Below, piece by piece: positions 41,401 to 54,970 of a DNA stretch of 64,000 bases. Source of the stretch: Setophaga petechia (Eukaryota > Chordata > Aves > Passeriformes > Parulidae); the NCBI GenBank assembly GCA_024362935.1, contig JANCRA010000010.1:9912501-9976500 (forward strand). The letters run 5' to 3'. A model generated the notes under the pieces. It did no database searches, was not told where the DNA came from, and saw only the letters and a program-made list of their open reading frames with translations. The first letter of the stretch is position 1, and every line of letters starts with the position of its first letter. Both the position numbers and the translations under genes were made by a program.

Positions 41401-44400
41401 TTTATCAAATATATTAATATCTTTTTCATCATCAAAACACTCTAAATATACTGTTCACCAAAATAATTCAATATAAAGTCTTATTTCTATTGATTCATTC
41501 CACTACCGTCTCTTCCCCTGCCACAAGAAATCAGTCTTCATACTTCTGACTAACAACTTTGCTTAAAAGGCAGAAAAAGATACAGAGCTATAGGAAATGC
41601 TTCTCTGAAGTTTCACTAATGAGGAAGCAGATCTTAAGGCTCTTGCTGCTATTGGGCTCATTTGTATTTTTTATGAGCTGATGTACTAGTGGGTAGAAAA
41701 GAGACAGACTCTCTCCTGGCAGATTAACCAGCCCCCTAAAGGTGCCTGCCATTAATTTCAGTTATTCATCTGCACATCTGTCTCTGCCCAACTGTGTCAT
41801 GACTATTGCTTCTTGCAACTCACTTCATTTAACCAGGAGCTTTTCCCCACTGAAATCTGTCAGCCTGATTTGTTGCATTACAAAATCTAAAAATTCTAGT
41901 TATAAATTAGCTGAAGATCTGATCACTCATTTCCACTAGTGGAAAAAAAAAATCTTTAAAAAAAATTATCTCTGATACCAGGAATTTTAAGGTAACAGTT
42001 AACAGCCATGTTTATTCACCACATGTTACTGACATGATGGCTCCTAACAACAGCTGGTATGTCTATTATTTCCCTAAGAAAACATGCTTTGCTACCCCCA
42101 GACTGTCCCAGCTGTGACTCTGAGGGAGCCAGTCACAGTCAAAATCTCTGAAGGTCACACAGCTCAAACCTTCAGAGCATTGAAATGACCTAGGCCGTTC
42201 CCCCACCTTCCAATGGAGGAAAAACTGGCTTGTACCAGATTTGAGACACTTTTCCTCACTGGACTGTGTTTCCTTTCATTTTGCCAAAGCTTCTTCCTGT
42301 TATGCATCTTAATTAGTTCATGTCTTCACCTTCCTTTTCTTGACTTTGACTTCAACAACTGATTTTGACTCTTACTGCCACCTGCTTACAAAGTGTAGTA
42401 CATTAATGTTTCAGAAAGAATAAACAGTACATTACTATGCAGTTCATTTGAGCTCAGCTCTTGCCCCAGTAATCCTTCCTTAACTTAGGGAACTATAGTT
42501 TTCCAGGCTTTCCATAGATTTGGCAAGCAGAACCCTGGAACCTGCTGTTCTTCACCTTGAGCTGCCATAAACTCTTGCCTGTACAAACACAGGACTGAGA
42601 ACACACTCTGTGTTACCAATGCCTGCTTTTTTTTTTTTTGGAGAGCCCAAGCTGACTGCTTTGTGGTTCAACTGATTCAGAAACAAATACTGCAACAGCA
42701 CTGGGATTAGAACACCTTAAATATTCTCTGTATGCATTTATGTTGTCTTCATGTAAATTCTACATAGAAGAATTTATGGTCTTCCTCATCTACAAAACAT
42801 GCTCCAACCACAATGGTCAGTGTCAAAAGAATCACTTGGTGCAGAAATTAGTTCATTCCTTCATGAGGCAAGATATCTGTTCTCAACATGATCTCATAAT
42901 CTTTTACCTGGTAGTCAATTGATCTACCACTGTTCTTATCAGTCTGAGGTTTAGCCACCTGAAGGAATATAAATGAAGATGATTTTCTTCCTCTCATAGT
43001 CATACCAGATTTACCACAATACTGAGTCTTTCAAATCAGGCTATTTTCCTTACACTTTCTTTAAAACAACTCCCTGCTTGCTTTATGATAACAGAATAAC
43101 ACAGAAAAAGCTCACAACCACTGCTAGATTTTGCCTGTGGATTACCATGTATCTAACATTTCAATATGTTTTTTCAATATATTTTTGTAATACCTAATAA
43201 CTATTCAGTCAAATTTGATTATTTGCACAGACTTAGACTCAGCTATCCTAGGTAGAAGCAGGCACACTGCAAAGCTCTAACCATTAGCAGATTCCCACAA
43301 ATCCTACCACACCACAGCTCCTCTGTGCCATAGCAAAAGGAGCCACTTTATTCTGAGCAAGAGGTAAAACTGTCATTCTGCCCGGATGCACTGGATCACT
43401 CATAGGGCTGACTCACACAGGATCAAAGAAAATAAGCCACCACAGGTACAATTCTATTATCTCAAAACCTGCTTCTTCTGAAAAATGCAGGGAAGGAAAA
43501 AAGCTGTTTCTTATAAAAGTTGGCCTGGCCATCACCTGTGTCTGGGGTTTTTACATGCCTTTCCAGAGACTGGGGAGGACAACTTTTAGAATCAAATTTC
43601 AGTCAAGGATGCACACATACATACAGTCACACTATTTAAAACAAGCTAAAAATTTAGTGGGTCACTGAACATTTCCACAAGCAAACTCTTCTTACACTAC
43701 TCATAGAAGGAAAACTCAAAGATAACTGCAGATCAGCTGAGACAAATTCAGTGTCTTATTTAGTGAATATTAATTTAATTCTGAAGGTCTCAACAGATTC
43801 ACTGTAACAGGATGTTAACATGAACAACCTTTCTAGAAAGATTTTGTCTCTACTTGATTCAGTGGTCATTACTGTGAACTGTGTGATGTGTGCCATTGTT
43901 CAAAGATCATTATTGCTTCATTTGCTTTGGTTTGTTGTGGCTTTTTAACCTGCTCAAACTCTGGAACTTCTGCTGAGTCAAAACACATGACTAAAAGTAT
44001 CACTTTTCCAGGGGCAGAACCAACATCTGGAATTTTTCTGGGAAAGCCCCAGCTGGCAGAGGGACCATGCTAATGACACACAATGCAGAGAACATTCTGG
44101 AGGCACACAGGAAATGTTGTGGCTGTCTTGTGTGCCATTGATCATGGCTGCTACAGAATCCATCTGAAGATGTTACAAGATGCCCAAGCAATGGCAACAC
44201 AAGAGGGGTTTGAGTCAGGACTGCACCAGAATAACTCCAGAGCTGGGAGCTACTGGTAAAATCCTCAATTTAGGAGACAGCTCTGTGCTAAAGGGACAAC
44301 ATCAAAGTGTCACAGGTAGTTCATACTGGAACTCTCCTTTTACAGGGATGTTCTTTATGTTACATTTCTGACAAATAAGTTAAAACTATGATAATAAAGT

Positions 44401-47400
44401 TGTAAGGTACCATAAATGAAAAATAAACAGTTACAGGCAATGCTGTATGACTACATTAATTACATGTATTTAGCTTGAAATAAAAATTAAATTAAATTTA
44501 TATCATAGTCCAGTTTAGAACTCCTAGGGTAACTATGCCTGACCTTCACAAAATTCTTTATATTCTCCCTACACACTTTTACAAATTAAAGAAGTGGCAC
44601 TATGCCTTTCTAGGGCATCACATGGACACAGGATGATAACAGTCCCTCCACTGCATTTTGAGAAATTTAGAATAACAAAAATGATGGGGTTCATTTTCTG
44701 ACCAAATGAAAATACTCTTGACATGTTTAATGCCAGTCTGCATTTTCAAACGCGTGAAGAACTTGTAAAACCTTAGAGCAATTAAAGCAGTTTTCATTAA
44801 AACAGCTTTAATTCACAAACCACCAATGACTGTGTGGAGCTAGTGAAAGGTAAAAGAAGACAAATATTTCTCTTAGAGGACAAGTCAGTAATACTGCTGC
44901 AACTGAACATTAAATTTACATAAAAGGAATTTAATTTTATTGAAAACATATACAGTTCAAACAACAACAAGATTTTTAGAGTTCACAGCTTTTTACATTA
45001 TATTCTCTCTTTTCTTAAATAAAAGCAATCATGGTTGCATTTATAATTATAAAGCTTGCTATTTTCCAAAGATGGATAGACTTTCAATGTTAAAATATGT
45101 ATTGTTCAAAATCTCAGGAAAAAAAACCAGTTCTACTCCAAAAGAATAAGTAATTTTTCTTTCTCAAATGCTGATTGTGATCCACATGCACTTTGTCCGA
45201 ATTTATCCTCACAAAACAGTAAAATCAATTTAAATACTGCAGTGAAACCACCTGCAATGAAGCAAAGGATGAATGCTGCTAATCTAAAGAAAATAAAGGA
45301 TGGACTGGTTTTACAAAGAAAGACTATCTTATATTTAAATTAGCATTTTCTAAATTAAGTTTTTTTGTAAACAATTCATGAAATTCAGTACACCATTTGT
45401 GTTCTGATACATTGAACAGAAATAAAGTCACTGTAATTTGTCTCTTGACAGCCAAATCCACAATAATTTGAAGTTAGTAAATATGAAAGGCCATCACCTA
45501 AAGTAAAATGTGAGGTTGTGAAATGACTGCTTCCTTTAGCACTTTTGAAAAAATTATTCTCAGAGTACCTGATATTGGTACCTATCTTTCTGCTTTGACT
45601 TCCCACAGCACCACTGAACCATTTGAGAGGCAATGAACTAATCAACATTTATTTTGATCAGTGAAATTCTACCCTCCACTCTGCATTCATTTTATGATGG
45701 GTTCCTTAGATGCCCACATCAAGGGTTATGATAGACATTGTGCACACTTTCCCCAAAAAATCCCAAAGTGTTTCATGTTCTCCATCAAACTCCTGAGCAA
45801 CTCAGAAATAGCTCAAAAATATGCCTAAATTTTTATCTTCAGACCTTCCTTCCCCACAGAAATGACTACTGTGAAAAAAACAACTTTAATTCCACTTAGA
45901 TTTTAAAAAACAGCCCTCCCCAAACAAAATCAACAACAAGAAAAAAGCACAGCTCCCCAGGGCTGTACTTCTGCAGCAGAGGGAATCAGCATGCATTACT
46001 TCACAGCAATATGTTCTGCCTGCTTAGCTCTTTAGTATATAAAGTCACTTCATCAACCCAATTATTTCTTTTTTTTCCTGTTTTTCCCCCAAAGTAACTC
46101 TAAACTACTTTAAAACACCTTCATTAGAGAAATGATTCAACAAGCACTGCTGCAAACCATGGAAATGCAAAAGCTGTTAAAAATGTATTAAATGCTGTCC
46201 ATGCCACAAGGGTACTAGTGTAAAATGACCTTAAGTTTAAAGGCTCCCTATGAAGGCAGAACAGTATCTGCTCTGCTTCTCCTAATGAATAACAAATGGG
46301 CCTTCACAATTCATTTAGCTCAGTACAAGCTGCCATTACAACCCATTCTGTTTTTTTAACTTTGTGGTAATGTATCATCTTGCCTGACTCTATGTCATCT
46401 TCTTGAGGGTCACCAAAGGTATGTAACTCCACTCTCAATAATGAAAAAAAGGAGGAAGGAAAGAGAGATATGACAAATTTTGACAAAGCACCGACCAGTC
46501 CGTTCTGATATACAGTATCACACGGTGAGGCTCACACTTCCTACACAAAAATGCTTCCTGAACTGTACAGAAAGTCAGAGTTTCACTGACTTTTTGAAGT
46601 CTTCAAAAGGATTCTGTTTTTCAATTAATAACTAAAATAAAACAATACCTGGAAAATAATTCTTTGGCCTTCTATTCTTGATTTTTATTATGCCCTAAAA
46701 TATAATCTGAATCTGCGCATTTAGAAAGGAATTAAAAGGCCACAAATATTTATCTTTATTTCACAGATATTTAGAAGCACTCACTATGTTGCTATGGACA
46801 ATTAGCCTTTTATCCAATTTTAGCTGGTAGTTTAACTCACTCACCCTAAGGTTTTAATTATCCCCTTACTCTGCATGCTCAGGCCTCAATTCATGCAGCT
46901 GGAAATCTGCCTCAGTGATGTTATAACCTTGTTAATGTAACAAAAGAGGAGTTTACTTAAAACTGTACTGACTGTGGACTTAAGCCAAATTTACTTGAAA
47001 GAGGAAAGAGACTGTCAAAAATCCTACAATAAACACAGAAATGCAGTTCTTTCATAACCTTCACCTTAATTCATACAGACAAGCAATTTACATGTAAGTG
47101 GATTCATATGGCCTGTGAGGGGCCTCCTCTCTGGAGCTGGACTATTCTCCATACCCTACCCTCCTCTTGAACAAAAAAAGCTCCAACAGCTCACTTTACA
47201 AAAATGGCAGAGTATCTGCAATCTTTTTTAATCACAATAAAACATAATTAGGATAAACATTTATAAAGCTAGTCAGTATCAATAAAGGCAGCATAATTTC
47301 ACAAAGCCAACTTCAAAAAAGTTCATCTAGTCCTTTGTTAAATACATATTTAAATCAATAAAGGTTTTACTTGAAAAGTGGAAACTTGTACTAATGAGGT

Positions 47401-50377
47401 AATAGTTACATTAACCTTAAGTGGAACTTGGTTGTCAGATACTGATATCCCCTATTAATTTAGTTGCTAAATTGCAGGAGGGGTTTCCTAAAGTCATCTG
47501 TTAATTAGATTCATTTTTAGACTAGATATTACCAAAAACCTACATTAGACTAAACAAAACATTACAGTATTGAAGTGTTGAAGGGAGACTATTCTGAGAG
47601 AAAAAAATATAAATTCTATTTCTTAACAGAATTGTGAAAATCCTGTAGGTAAATTTCCTTCCTGATTGGATCCTTGTAGTACTTTTATGAGAGAGCAGTG
47701 GGTACCTGGGTGGGATGCACGGACTCAAGAACAGGAGCACTGGTTTAATTTCAGCAGTTGTCAGTTGTTGACAAAATAATCCAGGTGGGCACAGAGAGTA
47801 ATGGGCACCCAAAACTAAACTGGAAAACAATCAGGTTTGTTTTATGCCTGCTGCAAGTTTAAACATTTTTCATTAAGTTCCAAGTATTTTCCTTTAAGCT
47901 CATGAATGTCAGAGCATTTTCCACTCTGCTAAGAGGGTATCAGGTTGCTGGATGTTAGATGATGATCTACCCTGCTTCTTGGGCTGCTCTTTAGGTGTTA
48001 GGCAATAATCCCTGCTTTTTGCTACTGAATTCACACTAGTCCCAACACCAGCTCCTTTAAACCTCATAGACATCAACTGCTTAACTTTTATTTACTGACC
48101 ACACAGGAAACTTCTCAAGGTCGGCATGGAAGAGATGGATGAAGTTGTCCAGCTCATAAAAAATAATTCACAAGTTAACAAAATGACAGCATTCTGTATT
48201 TTGGGGATGGGGGTAAATGCTCCTTTTAATTTAAAAGCTCTCCCTATCAATGGTGCTTAACCAGCCTCTGGGACACAGTTTGCCATAACATGCAGAGAGA
48301 TGACCACAACCACAAAGTGCCCTCACACAAAAAACCCTTCCTCTGGTATCTTCTACTCAGTACCTATCTCTGCTCCCTAGTCATAATAAAGGCAAGGAGG
48401 TTGGAAACCAAAAGAATAAAGGAGCACATTTAATGATTGTCTCTGTTAGACCAATCTGCATTTCACCCTCCCACCTAGAAGATGAGAATCATAGAAGCTG
48501 GTTTTCAAACTATGCAAGTTTGCTGGGAAGCAGAGAAGAATAATCCATCATAACTAGAATGATTTTAGCAATATGGTCATCATCAGAGTCCTGTGTGGCC
48601 TAATTTTGGTCAGAGCTGAATGCAACAATGATAAACTACATGTTTGAGGTAGGAGTGGTTAGAAACTGGGAAGAGTTTAACCACAAAAAAGTATTTTACA
48701 TTTCTAATCTAAGCCAATAAATCATCATTTCCTCTTCAGTATCTACACATTTACAAAACTGAAACTAGATGGGTTTTGAGAAAATCATTATTAAATATGA
48801 GGGGAAAAAAAAAAATCAAACCTTTCCCTTGCATCCCCCAATAAAACCTTTAATACTAAAAAGTAACACAATAAACATAGTACTCCTACTAAAATTATGC
48901 AAGCTCCTCTACAAAAGTAACATTTCTATCTACCAACAACCATAAAATTTCTTACTAAAGATATTCTGTGTAAGTTTGTACTGTCACCCAGCTTTTGTTT
49001 CACCCTGAAAAGTTTGTCTATTCAGTGGAAGCCACTTGACCCCAAGGAAGCAAGCCAAGGTGTCCTTTTAAGGTGATGTTTATGCTGAACAAAACAGCTT
49101 GACTACAGCACTTAGCACAGACTTACATGATGTACTCTCTTAAATAGGGGTTTTCTTTGCTGAGATACCTTGATACACTGCACAGCAGCATGGACTTAGC
49201 TTTGTTCACAATCAGAGAAAATTGAGATGAGCTCATCCTGATTTTCAGTGTCATCACATAATTCATGATCTGTTAGTCTCTGCTAAACAGCAACACAGCA
49301 TTGAAAGGAGAGGTGTTGCTCCTTGAAAAGGTAGTGCTTTAGCATATTTTTGTGTGCTATGTCATATTTTACCAATTATATTTGAAAAATTCTCTTTTTG
49401 CTGCAATGTTTCTGTATTCACATTGTTCAGATAGCGTTGAGAGTCATAACATCAGGCATGCTTTTATTATTATCTTGTTTATTACTGTTATGATGGATGG
49501 GAACCTGTAATACCTGGCTCTGTATTGATAAAGGGGCTGGATCAGTCTGGTCAGGGTCACAATCAGTAATCTAGACACAGTCAGCAGGAGGGCACAAACA
49601 CCACCACCACAAGCGTGTCTCCTCCTCCAAAAGGCAAATTTTTTACTCATTTCAAGATAGAGGTACAGACCCCTAAGAGGACACATTCTTACAGGTGTCA
49701 CTACATATGTTAAATAAAAGATTAAAAGTTACTTATGGCCTTGCAGGCAGAAGGGCTGCCCTGTGAGCTCACACCTTACAAAGCACAAGAGAAGAAGAAC
49801 TATCAGTGAACCCTCTTGGACAAGAGAGCACAAAACTTCATGCACACCTTGCACCTTACTACACAAGAGAACACAACTAGAGGGAACTAAGGAATGGGAA
49901 TTTGGATGGTTTTCCACAGCACAGAGAGAAGTACTTGATTTGTGGGGGTCATGGGCAGGACTAAGGAAGCACAGGATGAAGGGAGCAGTGGATTTACTCC
50001 ACAGCACCTCAGGAGTAATGAGAAGGCAGAGAAAGCTAATCAAACCTTTCCCTTCTGCTGATAGGAAAACTGCTCCTGTTTGATTGCTCCTGACTCTGTT
50101 CTCTCCTGACCTTATAAGACCTTTTCCTTCTAACAGAAAACATGCATTTCAAAGCACATTTTCTATTTTGATTTTTTATACAATATTAAAGAATAATCCA
50201 CCAGTTTAGTTTAAATGATCCAAACCTTTAATATTTCTTTGCTTCTCCATCTTCAAAGATCTGAGTTTACATTAAGTTCGGCATTATCCCACTGGGGACA
50301 CCTTCAGCTCATAATTCCTATCATTGAATTGCATGGCCTGCATCTCAAGTATGCAAGATTTGCCACTTGAAAAAGAG

Positions 50378-50392
50378 AAAAAAAAAAAAAAA
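50378..50392. repeat. Poly(A) homopolymer, 15 bp
   Basis: An A run preceded by AAAAAGAG; simple sequence. Confidence 0.9.
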
Positions 50393-50454
50393 CACCAAAA
50401 CCCTGACCCATCATATTATGAGGTTTAAAATGCAGAAACATCTGCTAGAATCAT

Positions 50455-50580
50455 ACTGAGCTGGCCGAGGTTAGGACCATGGGAGCCTGCAGTTGATCAG
50501 GGCTGCCCTAGGAGTCACGGAGGCCAGTGGGAATTACACTAAGAGGGTTTCAGTAGACAAGGGCGTAATTCAGTCAGCTT
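50455..50580 (+). repeat. Possible ancient amniote SINE/LINE-tail repeat
   Basis: The stretch GGAGTCACGGAGGCCAGTGG, then GAATTACACTAAGAG and GGGCGTAATTCAGTC resembles the old amniote repeat blocks 'GAAGTCAATGGGAGTTACAC' and 'GCAGAATTTGGCC'. It is GC-richer and has more CpG than its flanks. No boundaries or target-site duplication are visible. Confidence 0.3.
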
Positions 50581-50607
50581 TAAAAAATCCATGAAACAGA
50601 AGCCTAA

Positions 50608-50635
50608 CTTTTTCTTTCTTTTTTTTTTTTTTTTT
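50608..50635. repeat. Polypyrimidine tract ending in T17
   Basis: CTTTTTCTTTC followed by an uninterrupted T17 run. It lies just beyond the possible ancient repeat at 50.45-50.58 kb. Simple sequence; a tail of that repeat is possible but not shown. Confidence 0.9.
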
Positions 50636-53600
50636 ACTTTCAGCCTCCTACTCCTTCCTTTCTGACTTTTGAGCCATTTGCTCTTTTGAGTGTACTATTG
50701 GAGGTGGAGGGCTCTACATTCCCATGCTGGCTGAACTTCCAAACAAATGCCATCGTATCTAATAATTTTTACCATCATTATTGTTTTACCAAAGAAAAGT
50801 ATTTTTAAGGCCAGTTTAAAACATGGTATACACAGCTTTGTCAAGATCACTAATTACAGGGTACCATCTTCCCTATTCCTGATACTCTCTAGTATTGCAA
50901 ATAAAGAAATTATGCAATAAAAAGCAGACAAAAAGTGTTTAATACTTAGTAGATAGCATATTCACTTTATCTTCATCTAGAAGATTGCTAAACTGCTCAG
51001 TAATTTAAATTCAGATAAAAATAAGCTTCCTTAGAAAATTTTAACCCCTAACATACTTAAACATAAAAAAAAAGTATTTTAATTTAAAGAGATTGATTTA
51101 AAAGGAAAAATAAAATAATGGGAGAAGTAAAGGTAATGATTTTCAACTGCAATTGTTTCCTCACATTTTCATTCACGTTACAGAAGGCTAGAATACTCCA
51201 TCTCCACATCCTTCAAGCAGCTTGAAACACCTGTAAACCTGAAACACTGTTAATCCTGGCTGCCTCCAAAGTGGCTAAATCACTAGAGAATGTCATGAAA
51301 CTGTCATATCTCACTTATAACCTGCACTTTAAACCAAACATTTTGTCACTTACATCATCTTGTAAATCCACTTATCCACTATATGGCAACAGAAGACACA
51401 AAAAGCCATTCAAAGTGTGGCCTTTGATTTTTCCATATTCTACTGGTAGACTTAATACAACCCCTTCTTAAATATTAAAATTAAAAGAGGTTCGAAATCA
51501 TCTTATCATTTTGTGTGTTTCAGTGAAAGTGAGCAATGTGGGAGGAAAGAGCTGATACTGCAGATAGAAAATAAATTTTAGGAACGTAGGTCAAGAACAA
51601 CCAGCATAGAGTATAAAGAAGTCCATAAAGAGCCAGGTCTTGTCTATGAATTTGTCTAACCCCTTTTGGGATCAGCTGATGTCTCTGTGGAAGCAATTTC
51701 CACAAGGTCACCAAGCAACCACTCCAAACACAGAACTTCTCCCCTTCAAATCAATCACTGATTCACTTCAGCAAGTGCCTGATACTCCTCATGCTGGGAG
51801 ATCTGGCTAAACTCTACACTGACTTTATGCCTTCCTTTCTGAGGCTTCAAACATATCCTCCCCCTGCCTTACCCTCCCCAGACTTACAAGTCTTTTAAGT
51901 ACCTCCCTCATAAAGCAGTTGCAGTATCCCCTTGCTCTCTTTACCATCCAGGTCCTGTGGAAAGCACTAAACCAAAAGAAAAGTACTGTAAAATATTTTA
52001 TTTTGGAAAATCTGACAAGTATTGTAGAATTTCCAATATAAAATGTTTGCTGGAGCACTGACTGCTAATTTTCTCTTGAAGCAAGGTACCAGAATGGGTA
52101 AAGAACAATGGCAACAAAACTGGAAAATAAAGTGCACTCTCAGGGTATAGATTGGGAATGACCACCAAATCCTCTTTCTGCCTGGCAGGTGCCTCAAATC
52201 ATCTGGATCAAAGGAACCCAAAAGATCACTTGTACAACTAGACACAAAATCCTTATGAAATGAGGAAAACAAGCCAGACTTGTTGTCTAGCTCAGAAAAG
52301 CATGCTTAATTATTAAAACCATAATATGCATTGTCTGCAATACGTCTGAACTCCTGATTTGCCTTCAGACAATGCCTCTGTGTCATAAGCACTGCTACCT
52401 TTCCATAAAAGAGAGGGAGACATTGTCTCCCTGGAAACACTTGGAAAATGTTGCTACTGCCCTCTCTGGCTGTCTAAATGGGACAAGAAACAATGGGAGA
52501 GGATCCAACTTCCTTTATTTGAATATTGATATAAAAGCAGAGAAAACATAGCCTGTCGTACTAGAGTTTGTAGAAATCCTAAACTGATCTTACTAACTTT
52601 CAATAGCAGGTGACAACCTATTTTGAAAGTAAATTATTACCTTAAAAAGAATAAAATTAAGAAAATAAATTTGTTTCCCATGCTGATGAAATTTCTAACA
52701 TTTTGAATCATATAGAATAAAAGTATACTATCCCTTAATCTGAACATAGGAACATAAGTAGGAACTTGGTGACACTCAGATGTCTTTAACAGAAGCACTG
52801 ACAAGTTACCAGCTCACTCATTCTATTCTCACAGAGAGAAACATTTTACTGCTTAGAGCCCCTTCCTTGTTTACAAAAGAAAAACATCTTTTCATTTTAG
52901 TCAAGAAAGCTTCTGTTCCAGAGAACAAAGCCTTCATTTGGCCTTCTCTAATCTTTATGGTGTTTGCAAGTTGGTGTCAGCAATGTTAGTCAAGGCATGC
53001 TGTGTTACAGGTCTGTGGGGCAAAAACAGTCACAAGAGACTTTCCACCCAAGTTAGGAGACCACATTACCATTCTAACTACTTCCTATGGAAGTCACAGT
53101 TGTATCAACATCCTGCTGGTTTGTTTGTATTTAACTTGGGATATGACTCTCTACACTCTCAGCATGAATCCTACAATTAAATCGAAGCAGTCCACAGGTT
53201 ACTAAAAAACAGTCTAGTGTTCTGCATTTGAAATGGTACAGTTTTTGAGACAGCCAACTTGCTATCTGAACATGTTTATAGTATACATTACCACAGCTGC
53301 AACAAGTCAAAATAATATTTCTAATAAAATTATTTTTAAAAGTACATTTCTTCCTAAAAATTATTTTTACAGCTATTTATACACCTTCTGTTACCTAACC
53401 TATTGAATAAAGACATGTTAAAGAATTCACATTAGAGAATTTATCAGAGATATCCTTCCCTATATATAAGCTGAAATACACCTGGAAAAGTAGAAAAAAA
53501 ATTCTTCTTTCAAAATAATACTTTATTAATGACATAAGAAATCTGAACCTTGTTGTGTTTGCTTGAGCTTCAAAGAGACTCATTTAATGTCATGTAGCCA

Positions 53601-54639
53601 CTACTACTCACTCAGCCTAGAACTATTCCCAGGGTATGTACTGGCTGTTTTCAAAATATACAGCATTTCAAAAGGAGCATAAACTAAGCAACTCTGCCCA
53701 CACTTTTTAGTGAAACACTTCAGGTTCTAGTGTAGGGAAAATTACTGATTATCTCCCTTTCTGCTTTTCTTTTGGAAAGATGGGTGCAGGGGAACACTCT
53801 GCCTGGCTGTAACACAGAGAGCAGGCAGGTCTGTAGGGAAGCCATCCTTTAAAGTGGTTTAGAGAAGTGAGTTCCACACATTTCAAAGAGCAGTTCTAAC
53901 ACTAAATCACTTCTCCAATTTCTCCTACCTTGCTGTATTCCTTTCCTCCTCCTTCATGTTGTATAGAAGAACCAAAAAAAAAAAAAAGGAAATTAACTTA
54001 AGGACTACATGCAAGTAGAGTCCATGCAATTTCATCATGGATTTCTCTGTCAATGAGTGTCAATGCCTCTGGCCTGTGCTTGCCCTGAACAGGTGAATTG
54101 CATACATAATTACTCTGAAACATTCCAGATGCACTGGATTTACTACTCACACAGAGATTTCAGAAGCCCTTTCCACTACTGCTGTACCCACAGCAATGAG
54201 GAAGAAACCACTCTCCTGCAGGTGTCAGAACCTCTTAGGGCTGAGCAATTAGGACATAAATAAAGGCAAACATGTTGAGTTCCCTCCCCAGGTGTCAGTT
54301 GCAGACAGTGATGGATGGAAATAGTAATTGGATAATGTAAGGCAGGGACATGAGCTGATTTGTCCAGGTGCTGGAAACACATCTCGATAGATTCTCTGGA
54401 CATCCAAGGGCTCTTGTCAGAGCTGAAACTCCTGCTGAGCTGCTACACAGATGTGAAATCCCCAACTTCTACTCCAGTAAAATTTATAGATGGAAAAAAG
54501 GGGTATGTCTGCAGAAAACCAGATGGATGGTAAACTTTCTTATACTTCTGCCACAAGTACTTCATAAAGCGTTTTTACTTCTGTGCAAATTCTGACTTTT
54601 TAGCTTTACATTTACACACTCTTCCCCTTAGGCTGTGAC

Positions 54640-54970
54640 CCCTGACTTCCAGGATCCATTCAAAGACCCTCTTCATCCCTGCAATATCCTGAGAAGTCCA
54701 CTTGAAGCCATTTGTGTGCTTTTCCATGCCTGAAGCTCTTGCTCTACAAGGCAGGAGGGCACCAGTCAGACCTGGTGACAGACAAGGGGACAAAGCACCT
54801 CCTCCTCCCAGCAGGACAAGCTTCCTCCTCACCCCGTGGAGCTGCTCCTACCCAAACCATGGTCCTGCACCCAAGACTGGCATCTAGTGGCAAATCCAAG
54901 TGCCCTCTCCTTCTCTGGCAGGGCAGCTGAACCACTGATCCAGCAGCAAAGGCACTTGTGCTCAGAGTGG
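54640..54970. other. GC-richer islet, unexplained
   Basis: About 330 bp with elevated G+C, including CTCCTCCTCCCAGCAGG and GGCAGGGCAGCTG. Overlapping short frames on both strands, 61-85 residues, have no recognisable family. No splice-flanked ORF or repeat consensus was seen. Confidence 0.35.

Noticed and set aside
46390..46440. Possible Lys/Asp-rich exon on the minus strand resembling an ERC2 tail
   Set aside because: The reading frame does not match the expected next ERC2 segment (QEALLAAIS...) and no acceptor/donor pair fits.
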